A DNA stretch of 64,000 nucleotides. Origin: Coregonus clupeaformis. Lineage: Eukaryota > Chordata > Actinopteri > Salmoniformes > Salmonidae. The stretch is taken from the NCBI RefSeq assembly GCF_020615455.1, contig NC_059228.1, forward strand, positions 24,589,490 through 24,653,489. The letters run 5' to 3'. The position numbers were made by a program, and so were the translations under genes. Below, piece after piece: positions 51,141-63,372 of the stretch (position 1 is the first letter of the stretch; each line of letters opens with the position of its first letter). The notes under the pieces are model-generated. The model saw nothing but the letters and a program-made list of their open reading frames with translations, had not been told where the DNA came from and ran no database searches.

Positions 51141-51560
51141 CATGTAGAACCAGGAAAGGGCCTTATCCAAATTGTTGCCACAAAGTTGGAAGCACATAAT
51201 TGTCTAGAATGTCATTGTATGCTGTAGCGTTAACATTTCCGTTTACTGGAACTAAGGAACCATGAACCTAGCCGGAACCATGAAAAACAGCCCCAGACCA
51301 TTATCCTTTTCCACCAAACTTTACAGTTGGCAATATGCATTCGGGCAGGTTGAGTTCTCCTGGCATCTGCCAAACCCAGATTCGTTCGTCGGACTGCCAG
51401 ATGGTGAATCGTGATTCATCACTCCAGAGAACGCATTTCCACTGCTCCAGAGTCCAATGGCGGCGATCTTTACACCACTCCAGCCGACACTTGGCACTGC
51501 GCATGGTGATCTTAGGCTTGTGTGCGGCTGCTCGGCCATGGAAACCCATTTCATGTTGTA
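51141..51560 (-). mobile_element. Tc1-like transposase fragment (a third family)
   Basis: The minus-strand frame 51301-51549 shows RLEWCKDRRHWTLEQWKCVLWSDESRF-type sequence: the linker and first catalytic Asp (WSDESRF) of a Tc1 transposase. It differs from the two nested families. Both ends are missing. Confidence 0.75.
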
Positions 51561-51715
51561 AAACGAGAGTGACGAGTGTGTTTATATAATGGTAATATTA
51601 TCAAAGATCCGCTGTTAACAACCATCAAAATGTAACAACCAAAGTGCACTGCTAGTGACACAGACTCATTAGTCTCATTTCCAAAACTCAAATAAATGTA
51701 TTCTCTTATTCCCAG
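51561..51715. other. Short intron-like stretch before the orphan exon
   Basis: AT-rich. It ends TTCTCTTATTCCCAG, a good splice acceptor with a pyrimidine tract. No further exon is recognised. Confidence 0.4.
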
Positions 51716-51866
51716 CTGTCTGAATGGTACCACTGAGCTCAAGAAGTGGACAGAGTGCATGTCTGAGGATCCAACAGTGAAAGCCACCATGTACCCCAAT
51801 GAGACCTACAAGGCCTTTAACAAGGGCTACTTCGAATGGAAATCCAGTTTCTACTGTTGCCTGTAG
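51716..51866 (+). pseudogene. Orphan terminal coding exon, gene not recognised
   Basis: Directly after the acceptor a frame of 50 codons is open to TAG. It starts (after one phase base) CLNGTTELKKWTECMSEDP and ends FEWKSSFYCCL. It has two N-glycosylation sequons (NGT, NET) and four Cys, so an extracellular or secreted protein C-terminus is plausible. It has no counterpart in the other units and is not part of IFIT or ch25h. AATAAA at 52260-52265 and 52577-52582 could end a 3' UTR. With no upstream exon in the window it is probably a displaced gene fragment, though a distant first exon cannot be excluded. Confidence 0.45.
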
Positions 51867-52846
51867 ATAAATTGCACGGTGGCAATTCATCCCAGTTTTC
51901 CCATTTAAAATGAATTTGATATTCCTGCTATGGTTATTAGAGCATCAGCTGTACATGTCAACCTAGTTGTGCAGCTGTGTATCTCATAGGAAACTTTTCT
52001 CAAAGTTCATTTCTGTGCTCCTTTCCTTTGTTTACATTTAATTGCATATGGAACATGGTTTGATTACCAGATGTTCAATGAACCCATAACAATGATTATT
52101 TAGAATGATTGAAGTGTAGTTTCAAAAGTGGTAGATCAGAAATAATGATGGAACTACATTTATGTGAATCATGTCTGTTGAAGTTATCTATCATGCTTTG
52201 TCCACACCTGGCAGTTTTTTTTTTTTTACATTTGCAAAAGCATATGAATATTTTCATGTAATAAAAACTGCACAACAAGAGTTCTGGTATTTTTTAAATG
52301 TTGTTCTTAAATCTAGAAGTTAAATAGTGTGCTAGTCATATGCATTATCTTATTTTCAACAACAGTCCTACATAAACCTATACTGTACTTGGACAGGTCT
52401 GTGAATAGAGGGTGGAGCATTGCCATGTAATAATATCTGTGGAATTGGTTATGCCACTGTCTTGCATGTCACATTGTCAAATCCTATCTTGTATGTTCAT
52501 GCGTAGCTAAATCAATAATGTCAGGACTCACAACATAAACAGTCCATCAAACTGGAAGCTGCCTTCAAAATGTATGAATAAAAACACTGCAAATAAAAAC
52601 ATACATTGTTAAAAGTACATTTTGTGGTAAAATAGACAAGCTACGATGGGTATGAGAGATACTGGTAATACTACAAAAACTATACAATTTTTTAAAAATA
52701 TATTAAAATTAAAATTATACTTGTGCATACACATGACATTTTAACGAGTGCATTCCACTCTTCTATTTTAAAAAATATGTATTTTCCATTTAATTATACA
52801 TGAACCTAAGACTGAACTTAAACAGTGGGGAATTGTTTCCTTCAGT
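51867..52846. other. AT-rich region unique to unit 4
   Basis: A possible 3' UTR of the orphan exon, with a T-run at 52215-52227 and AATAAA sites at 52260 and 52577. It has no match elsewhere in the window and no ORF above 60 codons that looks real. Confidence 0.35.
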
Positions 52847-53375
52847 TATACTGAACAAAAATATAAAAGCAACAATTTCAACGATTTTACTTAGTTAACG
52901 TTCATATGAGGAAATCAGTCAATTGAAGTAAATTCATTAGGCCCTAATCTATGGATTTCACATGACTGGGCAGGGGCGCACCCATGGGTGGGCCTGGGAG
53001 GGCATAGGTCCACCTACTTGGGAGCCAGGACCACCCACTGGGGAGCCAGGCACAGCCAATTAGAATGAGTTTTTCCCCACAAAAGGGCTTTATTACAGAC
53101 ATAAATACTCCTCAGTTTCATCAGCTGTTTTTAGAGTGGCCTTTTATTGTTCCCAGCACAAGGTGCACCTGTGTCATGATCATGCTGTTTAATCAGCTTC
53201 TTGATATGCCACACCTGTCAGGTGGATGGATTATCTTGGCAAAGGAGAAATGCTCACTAACATGGATGTGAAATACGTTTTTGGTCCATATGGATCTTTT
53301 ATTTCTAGGATCTTTTATTTCAGCTCATGAAACATGGGACCAACACTTTACATGTTGTTTTTATATTTATTATAT
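52847..53375. mobile_element. Deleted, non-autonomous Tc1-like element
   Basis: The left end TATACTGAACAAAAATATAA is the terminal repeat of a common fish Tc1 family. The right half (GATCATGCTGTTTAATCAGC, CTCATGAAACATGGGACCAA) matches the right arm of the minus-strand Tc1 at 15873-16236. The transposase is deleted. This shows what the missing end of those elements should look like. Confidence 0.75.
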
Positions 53376-54366
53376 TAAGTTAAGTAGGACATGTGACATC
53401 CCGGCAACTTTGAGGAAAAAAAACTGTTCATATCTGAGTTGTACCGCTGCCCTCTCATTGGCTACAATGCATCAATAGTATCTGGCTAGCTCGTGCTTGG
53501 CTTTGCCCACCTCCTTGATTGTTCTGCCCACTATGCTTCATTTGCTCCCACTGTAAACGACAACAGAATAACTATCTTGTGTTAGTTATAAATATATTTC
53601 TTGAAGTCCTTAAACCTGGCAATTAGTTACATCTGGTTCGTTCAGCCAGAGAGGAATAGGAAGAGAGAGGCCCAACTCTGCGGAAAGTCTGTCTCCCTCC
53701 AGCAGGTTACATTTTTCTTGTTGTTTTGCCCACCAAGCAAGTAGTTTTTATATGGAGGTAAACTGCATGGAGTTTTGGCTTATTTGCTACATGAGGTTTA
53801 TTTGATTTAATAGAAGTTTCGTAATGCTTAAGAGTGTAATGATATAAGTAGGACATGTGACATCCCAGCAACTTTGAGTAAAAACACTTTATATCGGAAT
53901 TGTCTCGAGATGGCTATGCATATTCATGGCATGAGGCTAGTAGCATTGCATCTCTACTCATTGAATACAGGCGGTTGATGTCAACAACCCTCATTGAATA
54001 TTCAAAAAAGGATTACAATAATGAGATGTATCCACCAATCCAAAGTAAGGATAGGCGGGAGCTAGACAGCCCACTGTGCCACCTTGTGGACAACAACTCC
54101 CATTGTTAGGGCGGAGAAACATGCATCTTGTCAGTATATCCATAATCTTTGGTTCAGCCTATCCTATGGGGAAAATTAATGGGGAAAGAATAGGGTTTTG
54201 GGTTAAATGCCGAAAATAAGGTCTGAGGTTAACACAAGTTTAGGAGATCTTATACGTTTTATTCTATGAGATAATATAAGTCTGTTAACATGACCTTTAT
54301 GAATGATGAAGACTTTATGTGCTTTTTTAAATTACATAAATGCTTCAAAATTCACAAAAAGTGACG
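53376..54366. repeat. Unit spacer and start of IFIT 3' flank (unit 5, diverged)
   Basis: The GACATCCCGGCAACTTTGAG segment and its second copy (about 53866) are present. About 500 bp between CATTGGCTA and CAATGC (equivalent to 16336-16838) are missing. After 53900 it matches the IFIT 3' flank, including the left arm of the fold-back repeat. No gene is present. Confidence 0.5.
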
Positions 54367-54727
54367 TGTCGTGTATTGGGATTATGCCTTTGTTAAATGT
54401 TTTTAAGTGGAACTGAAAGAATGTTGATTTTAGTATCAAGAGGGAATGTTTTAGTGTAACGCCACATACAACAGATAGGAAGTGTGTTGTAGACAGGGGA
54501 TTGGACAGTAGAGGGAGCCACCCACATCTTGGAGAGATTATATATACTGGGGGAAAAACGAAGGAGAGGGCAGAGCGGCCATTCTGAGGCGTCGCTCTCC
54601 GGGGGGGCATGTCACCTGTAACTTATGCTGAAAGCTTGTGATCTTAATAAACCTTATGATCAAAGTTCAGTATGAGCAGACTCCTTTGTTTATCAGCAAT
54701 AATTGCCACCATTCACCCGATACGACA
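54367..54727 (+). mobile_element. Solo LTR in the loop of the fold-back repeat
   Basis: 361 bp, TGTCGTG...ACGACA, flanked by the 4-bp repeat GACG (54363-54366, 54728-54731). It has a TATATATA box (about 54540) and AATAAA (about 54646) in the order expected for an LTR. Unrelated to the other LTRs of the window. No internal region remains. Confidence 0.82.
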
Positions 54728-56721
54728 GACGTTAGCTGATGAAGATTAGCTCTTAGAACCACAGACCTTATTTTCTGCGTTAATCGAAAAACCTACATAA
54801 ACACCATTAATTTCCACATAGGCTTTGTCCAACGAATCATGGCGGAGTTAGTGTTACTGCAAAAAGACACCATTACTATATCTCTCTGGAGTATCTGGTC
54901 AATATAATGGATAATCTGTGGCTCTGCCGAGTCCTATACCTCAGTGGCCGAGTCCCCTAACCAGATGTTCCGGTTTTCAGGAAAAATGGAAAGAGAGCCT
55001 GTGAAGCGAATCCGCTTTTGGACGTTAACAACGCGACATTCCATCTTAACTCCTCCACATGTACTGGATTGGTTGAACAGTGCAGAAGAGAACCTCCTCC
55101 CCCAACAGTTTTTTTTCTTGTCAAGACCAGGATGTAGGGGATCTAGTTTCAGGCTTATGTTAGGCCTGCTGTATTAGGTTAGGGGAGAGATAACCAAATA
55201 GAGAAACAGGATATACAATCGAAGAGTACGGGACAGAATGTAAATAAACGAGCCCAGGGTTCACATTATTCCTCACACTGGATTCACCTCCTATGAATAG
55301 CTACACCACCAGAGATAGGAGAAGAGCGATGGAATGAGAATGTTATGTTTAAGGCAAGGAGTTTTACCTGACCACTTGACCTGATCAGGAAAAACTCTGA
55401 GCCTGTATGCCAGCCTTCTGCATATCAGTCAATCAATGACTACAAATAGAGAGACACATATGGGTGAATTTATGGACGCTGAAATGGTGGTGATGCATGA
55501 GACGATGGGAAGTGATGCATTTTCTTCATTAAATCACTAGGTGGCGGACAAATCAAATCCTGTTTTTCGTCAAACCCTTGCAAGGGAATTAGTGTTGTCT
55601 GACTAAAACTGAAGGGGTAGCCTACTGTACAAAATCAAGTAGCTCAATAAGTGTGTAGTGTAATGTGTATTTCAATAATGTCACGTACTTTAGAACTTTC
55701 ATAATTTGTGAAATGCTGCACAGTACTGGCAATATGTTGGCCAATCTTTCTCAGCAGCAATGATACTATGATTTCTGGATCAACTTCTGAGAAGGAGATG
55801 TATTGTGATGTCAATGTCACCCTTCATTCCCCATTGCTTTCCACTGAAACATTCTGTGCTGTATTGTGGTGTTCTCTGTCTCTGACCGTGTACCCTGACC
55901 CTGACCTTGTACCGTATCCATGACCTTCAGAGCCTTAATGATTCAAACTCAGACCATAGCTGATGATAGTCAATGTATTTAGTCGTACAATTTCAACTAG
56001 ATATCCACAGCTATGCATTAAGAAATTCTAGTAACCTACTGGGATAGTGGTGTATATTATAAAATAACTTGGTATTGCTTGCTGTTACTGTATTTCTTTA
56101 ATTAATGATCTCTTAACAGAATAGAATAGAACGGAATACCTTTATTTTCACAAGAACTTACAAGATATTTGACAGTATAATATTACACATTAAATACATT
56201 TTCCAGAAACATAATCTATTGTGCCCAGTGTGAAGAAAATAAAATCAGTAAGATCCTATCACTCTGGATAGTCAGTGTGTGAGGCTATACAGGGCCTCTC
56301 TACTCTATAATACAAGACTGAAAAATAGCATATTAGTTTGTCTACAGTACATTAGTCCACAGTTAACCTTTACAGACTCAATTGAAAATGTGGATTCCAG
56401 ACAGATGTTTGTCATGTTAGGCCTGCAGATATATAGGACTTTCTATAGGAATAGGAACATCAGCCTTGAATTTACTTTCAAGTGTTAGTGTTGATGATCA
56501 TGCGTCTCTCAGCAATCCCAGTAGCAAAATTGAGCGCAGACATTTTGAATACTAAGGTATTCATTTTCTCATTCATCTAAATTTGTCCTAGATTGACCTA
56601 GATTTGTACTAGTGGTATAGTGAATATATTTTCCACATTAATCAATCATAAACAGGCGATGTAAATTTGAACGATTCCGCAGGCAGTTCTGGCTATTTCA
56701 GGCCTTTATTGGAAAAAAGGT
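54728..56721. repeat. IFIT 3' flank (unit 5)
   Basis: Aligns to 560-2694 with more divergence than units 2 and 3. It contains the right arm of the fold-back repeat, a CTCF-like CACTAGGTGGCGG (about 55543), the CTTTATTTTCAC polyadenylation-like site (about 56140) and AATAAA on the minus strand 12 nt past the IFIT stop (56710-56705). No other gene. Confidence 0.6.
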
Positions 56722-58197
56722 TTAGAATTGGCCGACAGCACCTTCTCTATCAAGGCCATCCAGGAAGTCCACAATTTCCTCAGCTCTGTTTCCTCTGTTG
56801 TGGATAGTGGACAACAAAACACGAATACTGCTGTCACGTTGGTCAGTGGGTAGCATAATTTCTGCTGCCTTCTTGTGGAAATCAATTGACCTGGAAGCAT
56901 CTTGTTTGACATAAAACAGATGTTGGGCATACCAGTTGTAGAATTTTTGTAAATCCTGTGGTTCCATTCCTTCTCTATCAAGAAGCAGGTCCTCGAATAT
57001 CTTATCTGCTCTATCAACGCTGCCAGATTCTTTGTACATGGCAGACAGGTCCAGTTTTGCTGCAAGGGAACTTGGGTAGAGTGCAACCACCTCTTCATGA
57101 ATGTTGACTGCATTTTCAATTAGACTATGCCTCATTGGGTTCCTTTTCTCTTCTGGAGAGAAAATCTTCCATTTGTAACACTGCGCAAGACGCTTCTTCA
57201 GTTGGCGTGAATCAGGGTGTCTCTCCAGGGTCCTTCTTGCCAGGTCAATGCTTGAATCATGAGAGATGTAATCTCTGAAAAATGATAGTAAGATTCCAAA
57301 TCCACCAAAGCTGTCCAAAGGCTTCTCTGTCACTTCCTCTGCAAGTTTAAGTGCTTCCTCAACCTGGCCACTCTCTGCAAGCCTCTGCAGGTACATCATT
57401 GTGATGGTCAAGTGTTCTGGATCCAATTCTCTAGCAATCCGTAGCTGCTCCAACATCTCAGATCGCAGCTTCGGGGTAATGTTTTTCCTATCAAACGATT
57501 TACTAAATGCAATGGCGTAACCGCAGCGCAGTACCTTGTTCTCAGGGTCCCCTTTTAAGGCCATCCGGAAGCAATATACTGCTGCCTTCCTCTTGCTTAC
57601 ATCGAACTTATTCAAAGTCCAGGCCCTTTCACCCCACACTACACCTGGGCAGGGTGAGGGGTTGTCCCGCAATAGTCTGCCCACCTTCTCCACATAGGTC
57701 TGGCTCTCTGTCAGCTCCCCTTGGTGATAGTGCACCCAGGCCAGGTTCCCATAGTGGACCACCAGACTTAGCTCCACGTCATCTGGACTGCTTTGGCGAA
57801 TGGCCTCTTCAGCCTTCTTCAGGCATTGAAGAGCGTCCTCTGTGGAGCCCAGAGCATGGTGTAGGTAAGCCAGGAGGTTATACAGATGACCCGCCCAGGA
57901 ACATTGAACCCCCTCGCTGCTGTTGATATCTATCATGGTTTCTCTGAGGCTTTGAAGTTTAGATATGCTGTAGTCCAACTTCCAGGTGAAGTGGCATTCC
58001 AAACCCTGCAGACTAATTTTCAAGGAGGTCTGAGCCATTCTGGTAAAAAACAAAAACAGTTCAATCAAAATAGTTTAGAACTAACAATGCCTAGGGGAGA
58101 TATTTCAGACCTGGATTGTATGTGTGTGTGTGTGTGTGTGTGAGTGAGTGAGTGAGTGAGTGAGAGCTTACGTCTTAGTTGGACAAGAGAAAGCCAT
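56722..58197 (-). CDS. ifit: IFIT protein, intact and most diverged copy (447 aa)
   Basis: An interferon-induced cytosolic TPR protein. Exon 1 coding part is 58172-58197 (MAFSCPTK) with donor GTAAGC. The intron is only 132 bp. Exon 2 is 56722-58039 with acceptor TTTTTACCAG. The splice phase is the same as in the other copies. Compared with copies 2 and 4 it has two extra residues in SPCPGVVWGERAW and many substitutions (RMALKGD, LTITMMYLQ, KKRLAQCYKW), so it is the oldest functional paralogue here. It shares the extra Ser-Pro with pseudogene 5. All TPR helices are intact and there is no premature stop. It keeps TATA and both ISRE-like sites. A 5-kb Ty3 retrotransposon lies about 450 bp upstream of its start codon, separating it from the conserved upstream region. 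Confidence 0.93.
58121..58165. repeat. Short (GT)n(GAGT)n microsatellite in IFIT intron (unit 5)
   Basis: About 22 bp of GT and six GAGT units. No long GA tract is present. This may be close to the ancestral short state. Confidence 0.9.
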
Positions 58198-58258
58198 CTT
58201 GTGGAGTTTCAAGAGCAAATGAATGTCTGATTAGATACCTGACTGGCTTCTATCCTGA

Positions 58259-58370
58259 TTTTATACTGGATGGACCACATTCTTATCTTACAATCAGCTG
58301 GTCATGCTGTTTACTGCCTCACTTTACAACCAAGTATCAAAGTTTCATTTCTAGCCAAAGTTTTGTTTCT
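58259..58370 (-). promoter_or_regulatory. IFIT promoter (unit 5)
   Basis: TATAAAA at 58265-58259; AGAAATGAAACT at 58352-58341 and AGAAACAAAACT at 58370-58359 on the minus strand. The first differs by one base from units 1-3 but still fits the IRF half-site AANNGAAA. Confidence 0.72.
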
Positions 58371-58646
58371 AGCAAATAGAGACTAAAGCGAATGGACATT
58401 GCAGACACCATTCCAATAACATCTACATTTAAAGATCAATCAACTGTAATCAACCAACCCATCATCCAAATTACTTAATAAATATTTAGATAACATTTCT
58501 GAGAAATTAATGCAAACATAAATCAGTCTTTTTACTCTATGCAAAAGTAAGAAGCACTTTAGTGGATTGCTAACTGACCCATTTTAATTGAAAGTCACAG
58601 AAATGTTGAGTTAACACGTTGAGCAAAAGTAGGTTTTGTGTATCAC

Positions 58647-59070
58647 TGTCAAGGGGTGCTGAAGGTGGGTGTGGTGCAGGAATCAAGCGCAGGACGCAGA
58701 AGCTCAGTCCAAAAGACTTTAGTGAAATGTTCACGGAGTAAATGAGCACAATAAGCCCGGAGGCGAAATAACGGCGCACACAGGCGTCAAAATAAACGGC
58801 GCACTAACATGTGCGAAAACCTCTCCAAACACTGGAGGGAAGTACGTAGCTCAAACACCAAAAACAGAAGAGCAATCACACAAACACAGACACACACAAC
58901 GAGACTTAAATAGGACACTAACGAGGACTAACTAGACACAGGTGTACAACATCAAGACAAAACCAAACGAACATGAAACATAGATCGGTGGCAGCTAGTA
59001 CTCCGGGGACGACGACCGCCGAAGCCTGCCCGAACCAGGAGGAGGAGCAGCCTCGGCCGAAACCGTGACA
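58647..59070 (-). repeat. 3' LTR of the Ty3/gypsy element
   Basis: 424 bp; on the minus strand TGTCACGG...CCCCTTGACA. It differs from the other LTR by one CA unit in a CACA run. Confidence 0.92.
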
Positions 59071-59736
59071 GTACCCCCCCCCCCCTTGACCCCGGCCTCG
59101 GGGACGACCAGGAGGACGCGGAGCAGGGTGCGCGGGATGGTCCCGGTGGAACTCCGACAGGAGAGATGGGTCTAGGATGTCCCTCCACGGCACCCAGCAC
59201 CGCTCCTCCGGGCCGTACCCCTCCCACTCCACGAGATACTGGAGACCCCCCATCCGGCGCCTAGAGTCCAAGATGGACCGAACGGTGTACGCCGGAGCCC
59301 CCTCGATGTCCAGTGGGGGCGGAGGAGTCTCTCCTATCTCACCTTCCTGGAGTGGACCAGCTACCACCGGCCTGAGAAGAGACACATGGAACGAGGGGTT
59401 AATATTCTTATATTCAACAGGTAGATGTAACCTATAACACACCTCGTTCAATCTTCTCAGGACTTTAAAAGGCCCCACAAACCGCCGACCCAGCTTCCGG
59501 CAGGGCAGGCGGAGGGGTAGGTTTCTGGTAGAGAGCCAGACTCGATCTCCGGGTGCGTACACCGGCCCCTCACTGCGGTGGAGATCGGCGCTCGCCTTGT
59601 GACGACGGATGGCCCGCTGCAGGTGGACGTGGGCAGCGTTCCACGTCTCCTCCGAGCGCCTCATCCAATCATCCACCGCAGGGGCCTCGATCTGGCTCTG
59701 CTGCCAAGGTGCCAGAACCGGCTGGTAACCTAACAC
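58918..59736 (-). pseudogene. Ty3/gypsy integrase C-terminus with chromodomain
   Basis: The minus-strand frame includes the GPFKVLRRLNEVCYRLHLP block (GPY/F-like module of gypsy integrases). A chromodomain follows at about residues 146-195, with the aromatic residues in YLVEWEGYGPEERCWVP that form the methyl-lysine cage. The frame then continues into the LTR and is not meaningful beyond about 59090. It is separated by frame breaks from the integrase core upstream (59740-60050). Confidence 0.85.
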
Positions 59737-59739
59737 ACA

Positions 59740-61890
59740 TTGGAAGGGGGGTTAGGTTGGTAGAGGAGTGGCGGAGAGAGTTCTGGGCCATCTCGGCCCA
59801 GGGAATGTATCGAGCCCACTCCTCAGGTCGGTCCTGGCAATACGACCTCAGAAACCTACCCACATCCTGGTTGACACGTTCTACCTGCCCGTTACTCTCC
59901 GGGTGGTACCCTGAGGTAAGCTAACCGAGACCCCCAAACGCTCCATGAACGCTCTCCAAACTCAGGAGGTAAACTGGGGGCCTCGATCAGACACTATATC
60001 CTCGGGTACCCCGTAATGCCGGAAGACGTGGGTAAATAGGGGCCTCTGCGGTCTGTAGGGCAGTAGGCAGACCCGACATAGGGAGAAGACGACAGGCCTT
60101 AGAGAACCGGTCCACAACGACCAGGATGGTGGTATTCCCCTGAGAGAGGGGAAGGTCTGTCACAAAATCCACCGAGAGGTGGGACCATGGTCGTTGTGGA
60201 ACGGGCAGGGGTTGTAACTTACCCCTGGGCAGGTGTCTGGGCGCCTTACACTGGGCGCACACCGAGCAGGAGGAGACATAAACCCTCACATCCCTGGCTA
60301 ACGTGGGCCACCAGTATTTAGTGCTAAGACAATGCACTGTCCGGCCAATACCCGGATGTCCAGAGGAGGGTGACGTGTGAGCCCAGTAAATGAGTCGATC
60401 CCGAATCTCGAGCGGAACGTACTTCCGACCCTCAGGACACTGTGGAGGGCTGGGGTCGGTGCACGCACTCCGCTCGATTTCGGCATCGACCTCCCACACC
60501 ACCGGTGCCACAAGACAAGACTCCGGTAGTATGGGAGTAGGCTCAACGGACCTCTCCTCCGTGTCATACCGCCGGGACAGCGCATCTGCCTTACCATTCT
60601 GGGACCCAGGGATGTACGTGATTTTAAATACGAACCTGGTGAGAAACATACTCCATCGAGCCTGGCGAGGGTTCAGTCTCCTCGCTGCCCGGATGTACTC
60701 CAGGTTCCGATGGTCAGTCAAAATGAGGAAAGGGTGTTGAGCCCCCTCAAGCCAATGCCTCCACACCTTAAGGGCCTGAACTACAGCTAACAGCTCCCTG
60801 TCCCCGACGTCATAATTACGCTCCGCCGGGCTGAGCTTTTTTGAGTAAAAAGCACAGGGGCGGAGTTTAGGTGGCGTGCCAGACCGTTGAGAGAGAACGG
60901 CCCCTATACCAGCCTCAGACGCGTCCACCTCAACCTGACAGGGTAATGCGGGATCCGGATGCGCCAGCACCGGAACCGACGTAAACAGGTCCTTCAGTTT
61001 CCTAAAGGCCCTGTCCGCATCAGCTGACCACTGCAGGCGCACCAGACCCCCTTTCAGAAGGGACGTGATGGGAGCTGCCACCTGTCCAAAACCCCGGATA
61101 AACCTCCGGTAGTAATTCGCAAAACCCAAGAACTGCAGCACCTCTTTGACAGTGGTTGGGGTTTGCCAATTACGCACAGCGGACACACGATCCACCTCCA
61201 TTCTCACCCCTGACGCGGACAACCGATAGCCCAAAAAGGAGACCGACTCCTGGAAAAACAGACATTTCTCTGCCTTGACATATAGGTCGTGCTCCAACAG
61301 CCTCCTCAATACACGACGCACCAGGGTTATATGCTCGGCTCGGGTAGACGAGTACACCAGAATGTCATCAATGTACACGACCACCCCTTGCCCCTGCATA
61401 TCCCGGAAAATGTCATCTACGAAGGATTGGAAGACTGATGGAGCATTCATCAACCCATATGGCGTGACGAGATACTCGAAATGACCTGACGTGGTACTAA
61501 ACGCTGTTTTCCATTCGTCGCCCTCCCTAATGCGCACCAAGTTATACGCGCTCCTGAGATCCAGTTTTGTGAAAAAACGCGCTCCATGCAATGACTCCGT
61601 CATGGTCGCAATCAGAGGGAGTGGATAACTGTATTTCACAGTAATCTGATTGAGACCACGGTAATCAATGCACGGGCGCAACCCTCCATCTTTTTTCTTC
61701 ACAAAAAAGAAGCTTGAGGAGGCGGGAGAAGTGGAGGGCCGAATGTATCCCTGTCTCAAAGATTCGGCTATGTAAGTCTCCATAGCTTTTCTCTCCTCTT
61801 GAGACAAAGGATACACGTGGCTCCGTGGGAGCGCTGCTCCTGCCTGGAGATCAATCGCACAATCCCCCTGTCTATGAGGAGGCAACCTGC
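59740..61890 (-). pseudogene. Ty3/gypsy pol: reverse transcriptase, RNase H, integrase core
   Basis: The frame 59987-61885 is open for 632 codons. It holds RT with TKLDLRSAYNLVRIREGDEW and the catalytic YIDD (about 61372-61383), LGFANYYRRFIRGF of the thumb, RNase H (VDASEAGIGAVL, then DHRNLEYI), the H2C2 zinc finger of integrase (HPGIGRTVH, CSVCAQC) and the first Asp of the integrase core (VDFVTDLP). Frame breaks are at about 61890 (from protease), at about 60040, and between 59970 and 59740 within the integrase core. It is not translatable as one protein. Confidence 0.88.
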
Positions 61891-63300
61891 GTCGGCCCTA
61901 GTCTTACTAAACACGAGAGCTAAATCCCCATATTCAGGCGGAATGTGCAGTGCGAGCACTTGGTTTGGACTTTCCACCGAAGTCGCCCCCACGGAAACAC
62001 CCAGACATCGCCCCTCGCACTGAGCAGACCACCCATCGAGAGCCCTCTGTTGCCACGAAATAGCAGGGTTATGGGTGCTTGACCAGGGAAGACCCAGCAC
62101 CACTGGGTACGCAGGAGAGTCGATCAGATACAGCTGTATAGTCTCTTCATGACCCCCCTGCGCACACATCCTAAGTGGTGCTGTGATCTCCCTAATCAAC
62201 CCCGACCCCAACGGGCGGCTATCTAAGGCATGAACGGGAAAAGGTTTGTCAACAGGTAGGAGAGGGATCCCTAAATCTAAACAAAACTTCCGATCAACAA
62301 AATTCCCAGCTGCGCCTGAATCTACTAGCGCCTTATGCTGGGAATGAGGTGCAACCTGTGGAAAAGAAACAGGTATACAAAAGTGCGCAACAGAGAGCTC
62401 TGGGTAAGTGGGGCGTCTACTCACCTGGGAGGGCTCCCCAGTGCGTGGCCTGTTGTCTTCTCCCCCGGAGAACCCTCCCCAGCACCTGGCCGCAGTGTGT
62501 CCTCCACGACCGCACTTGGAGCAGGAGACAGGCCCCCTCGGGCTCCTCCTCCTCCTTTCTCTAGCGCCGGCACCCCCGAGCTCCATAGGGCTCGGCTCGG
62601 AGGTGCCGGAGGGCGGAATGGACGGACCCCCCTCGGGACATCCACGGGTGGCCAGCAGGGTGTCCAGACGGATGGACATATCGACCAACTGGTCGAAGGT
62701 GAGATTGGTATCCCTGCAGGCCAACTCACGTTGAACGTCCTCCCGTAGGCTACATCGAAAATGGTCGATGAGGGCCCGTTCATTCCACCCTGCGTCCGCC
62801 GCTAGAGTCTGGAACTCCAGCGCAAACGCCTGTGTGCTCCTCCTCCCCTGTCTCAGGTGGACTATACGCTCCCCCGCCGCTTTGCCCTCAGGTGGATGGT
62901 CGAACACGGCCTTGAAGCGACGGGAGAACTCGGCGTAGGAGATGGTGGTGGCGTCCATCTTCCTCCACTCGGCGTTGGCCCATTCCAACGCCTTGCCCGT
63001 GAGACAGGAGATGAGGGCGGAAACGCTCTCGTATCCCGAGGGCACCGGGTGTACAGTGGCCAGGTAGAGCTCCACCTGCAGGAGGAACCCCTGACACCCG
63101 GCAGCTGTTCCGTCATACGCCCTCGGGAGCGAGAGCCGAATCCCCCTGGGTTCCGGACCTGGGACTGGTGGACCGGCCGATGGGGTTGGCAGGGTAGGTG
63201 GAGGTGGAGGTGTGGGTACCCCTCTGGCCTCCCATCGGTGCAGGGTGTTGATGACGTCCTGTAGAGCGGTCCCCAGTTGTCGTATCTGGTCATCCTAGCC
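61891..63300 (-). pseudogene. Ty3/gypsy gag and protease
   Basis: The minus-strand frame 61768-63075 contains a gag capsid-like region (ALEWANAEWRKMD, FDHPPEGKAAGERI), a CCHC zinc knuckle CSKCGRGGHTAARC (about 62501-62542) and the aspartic protease motif ALVDSGAAGNFVD (about 62283-62321). The gag frame extends upstream of the first ATG at 63075 to about 63295, where it meets an in-frame TAG. The true start is therefore uncertain or damaged. The 3' end of this frame leaves the pol frame near 61890. Confidence 0.85.
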
Positions 63301-63372
63301 GCGGACATGCTCCTCGAGCGACTCAGGCGTGACTGTTGATCCTGCTGATTCCTTTCAATTGGTGTGTGATTC

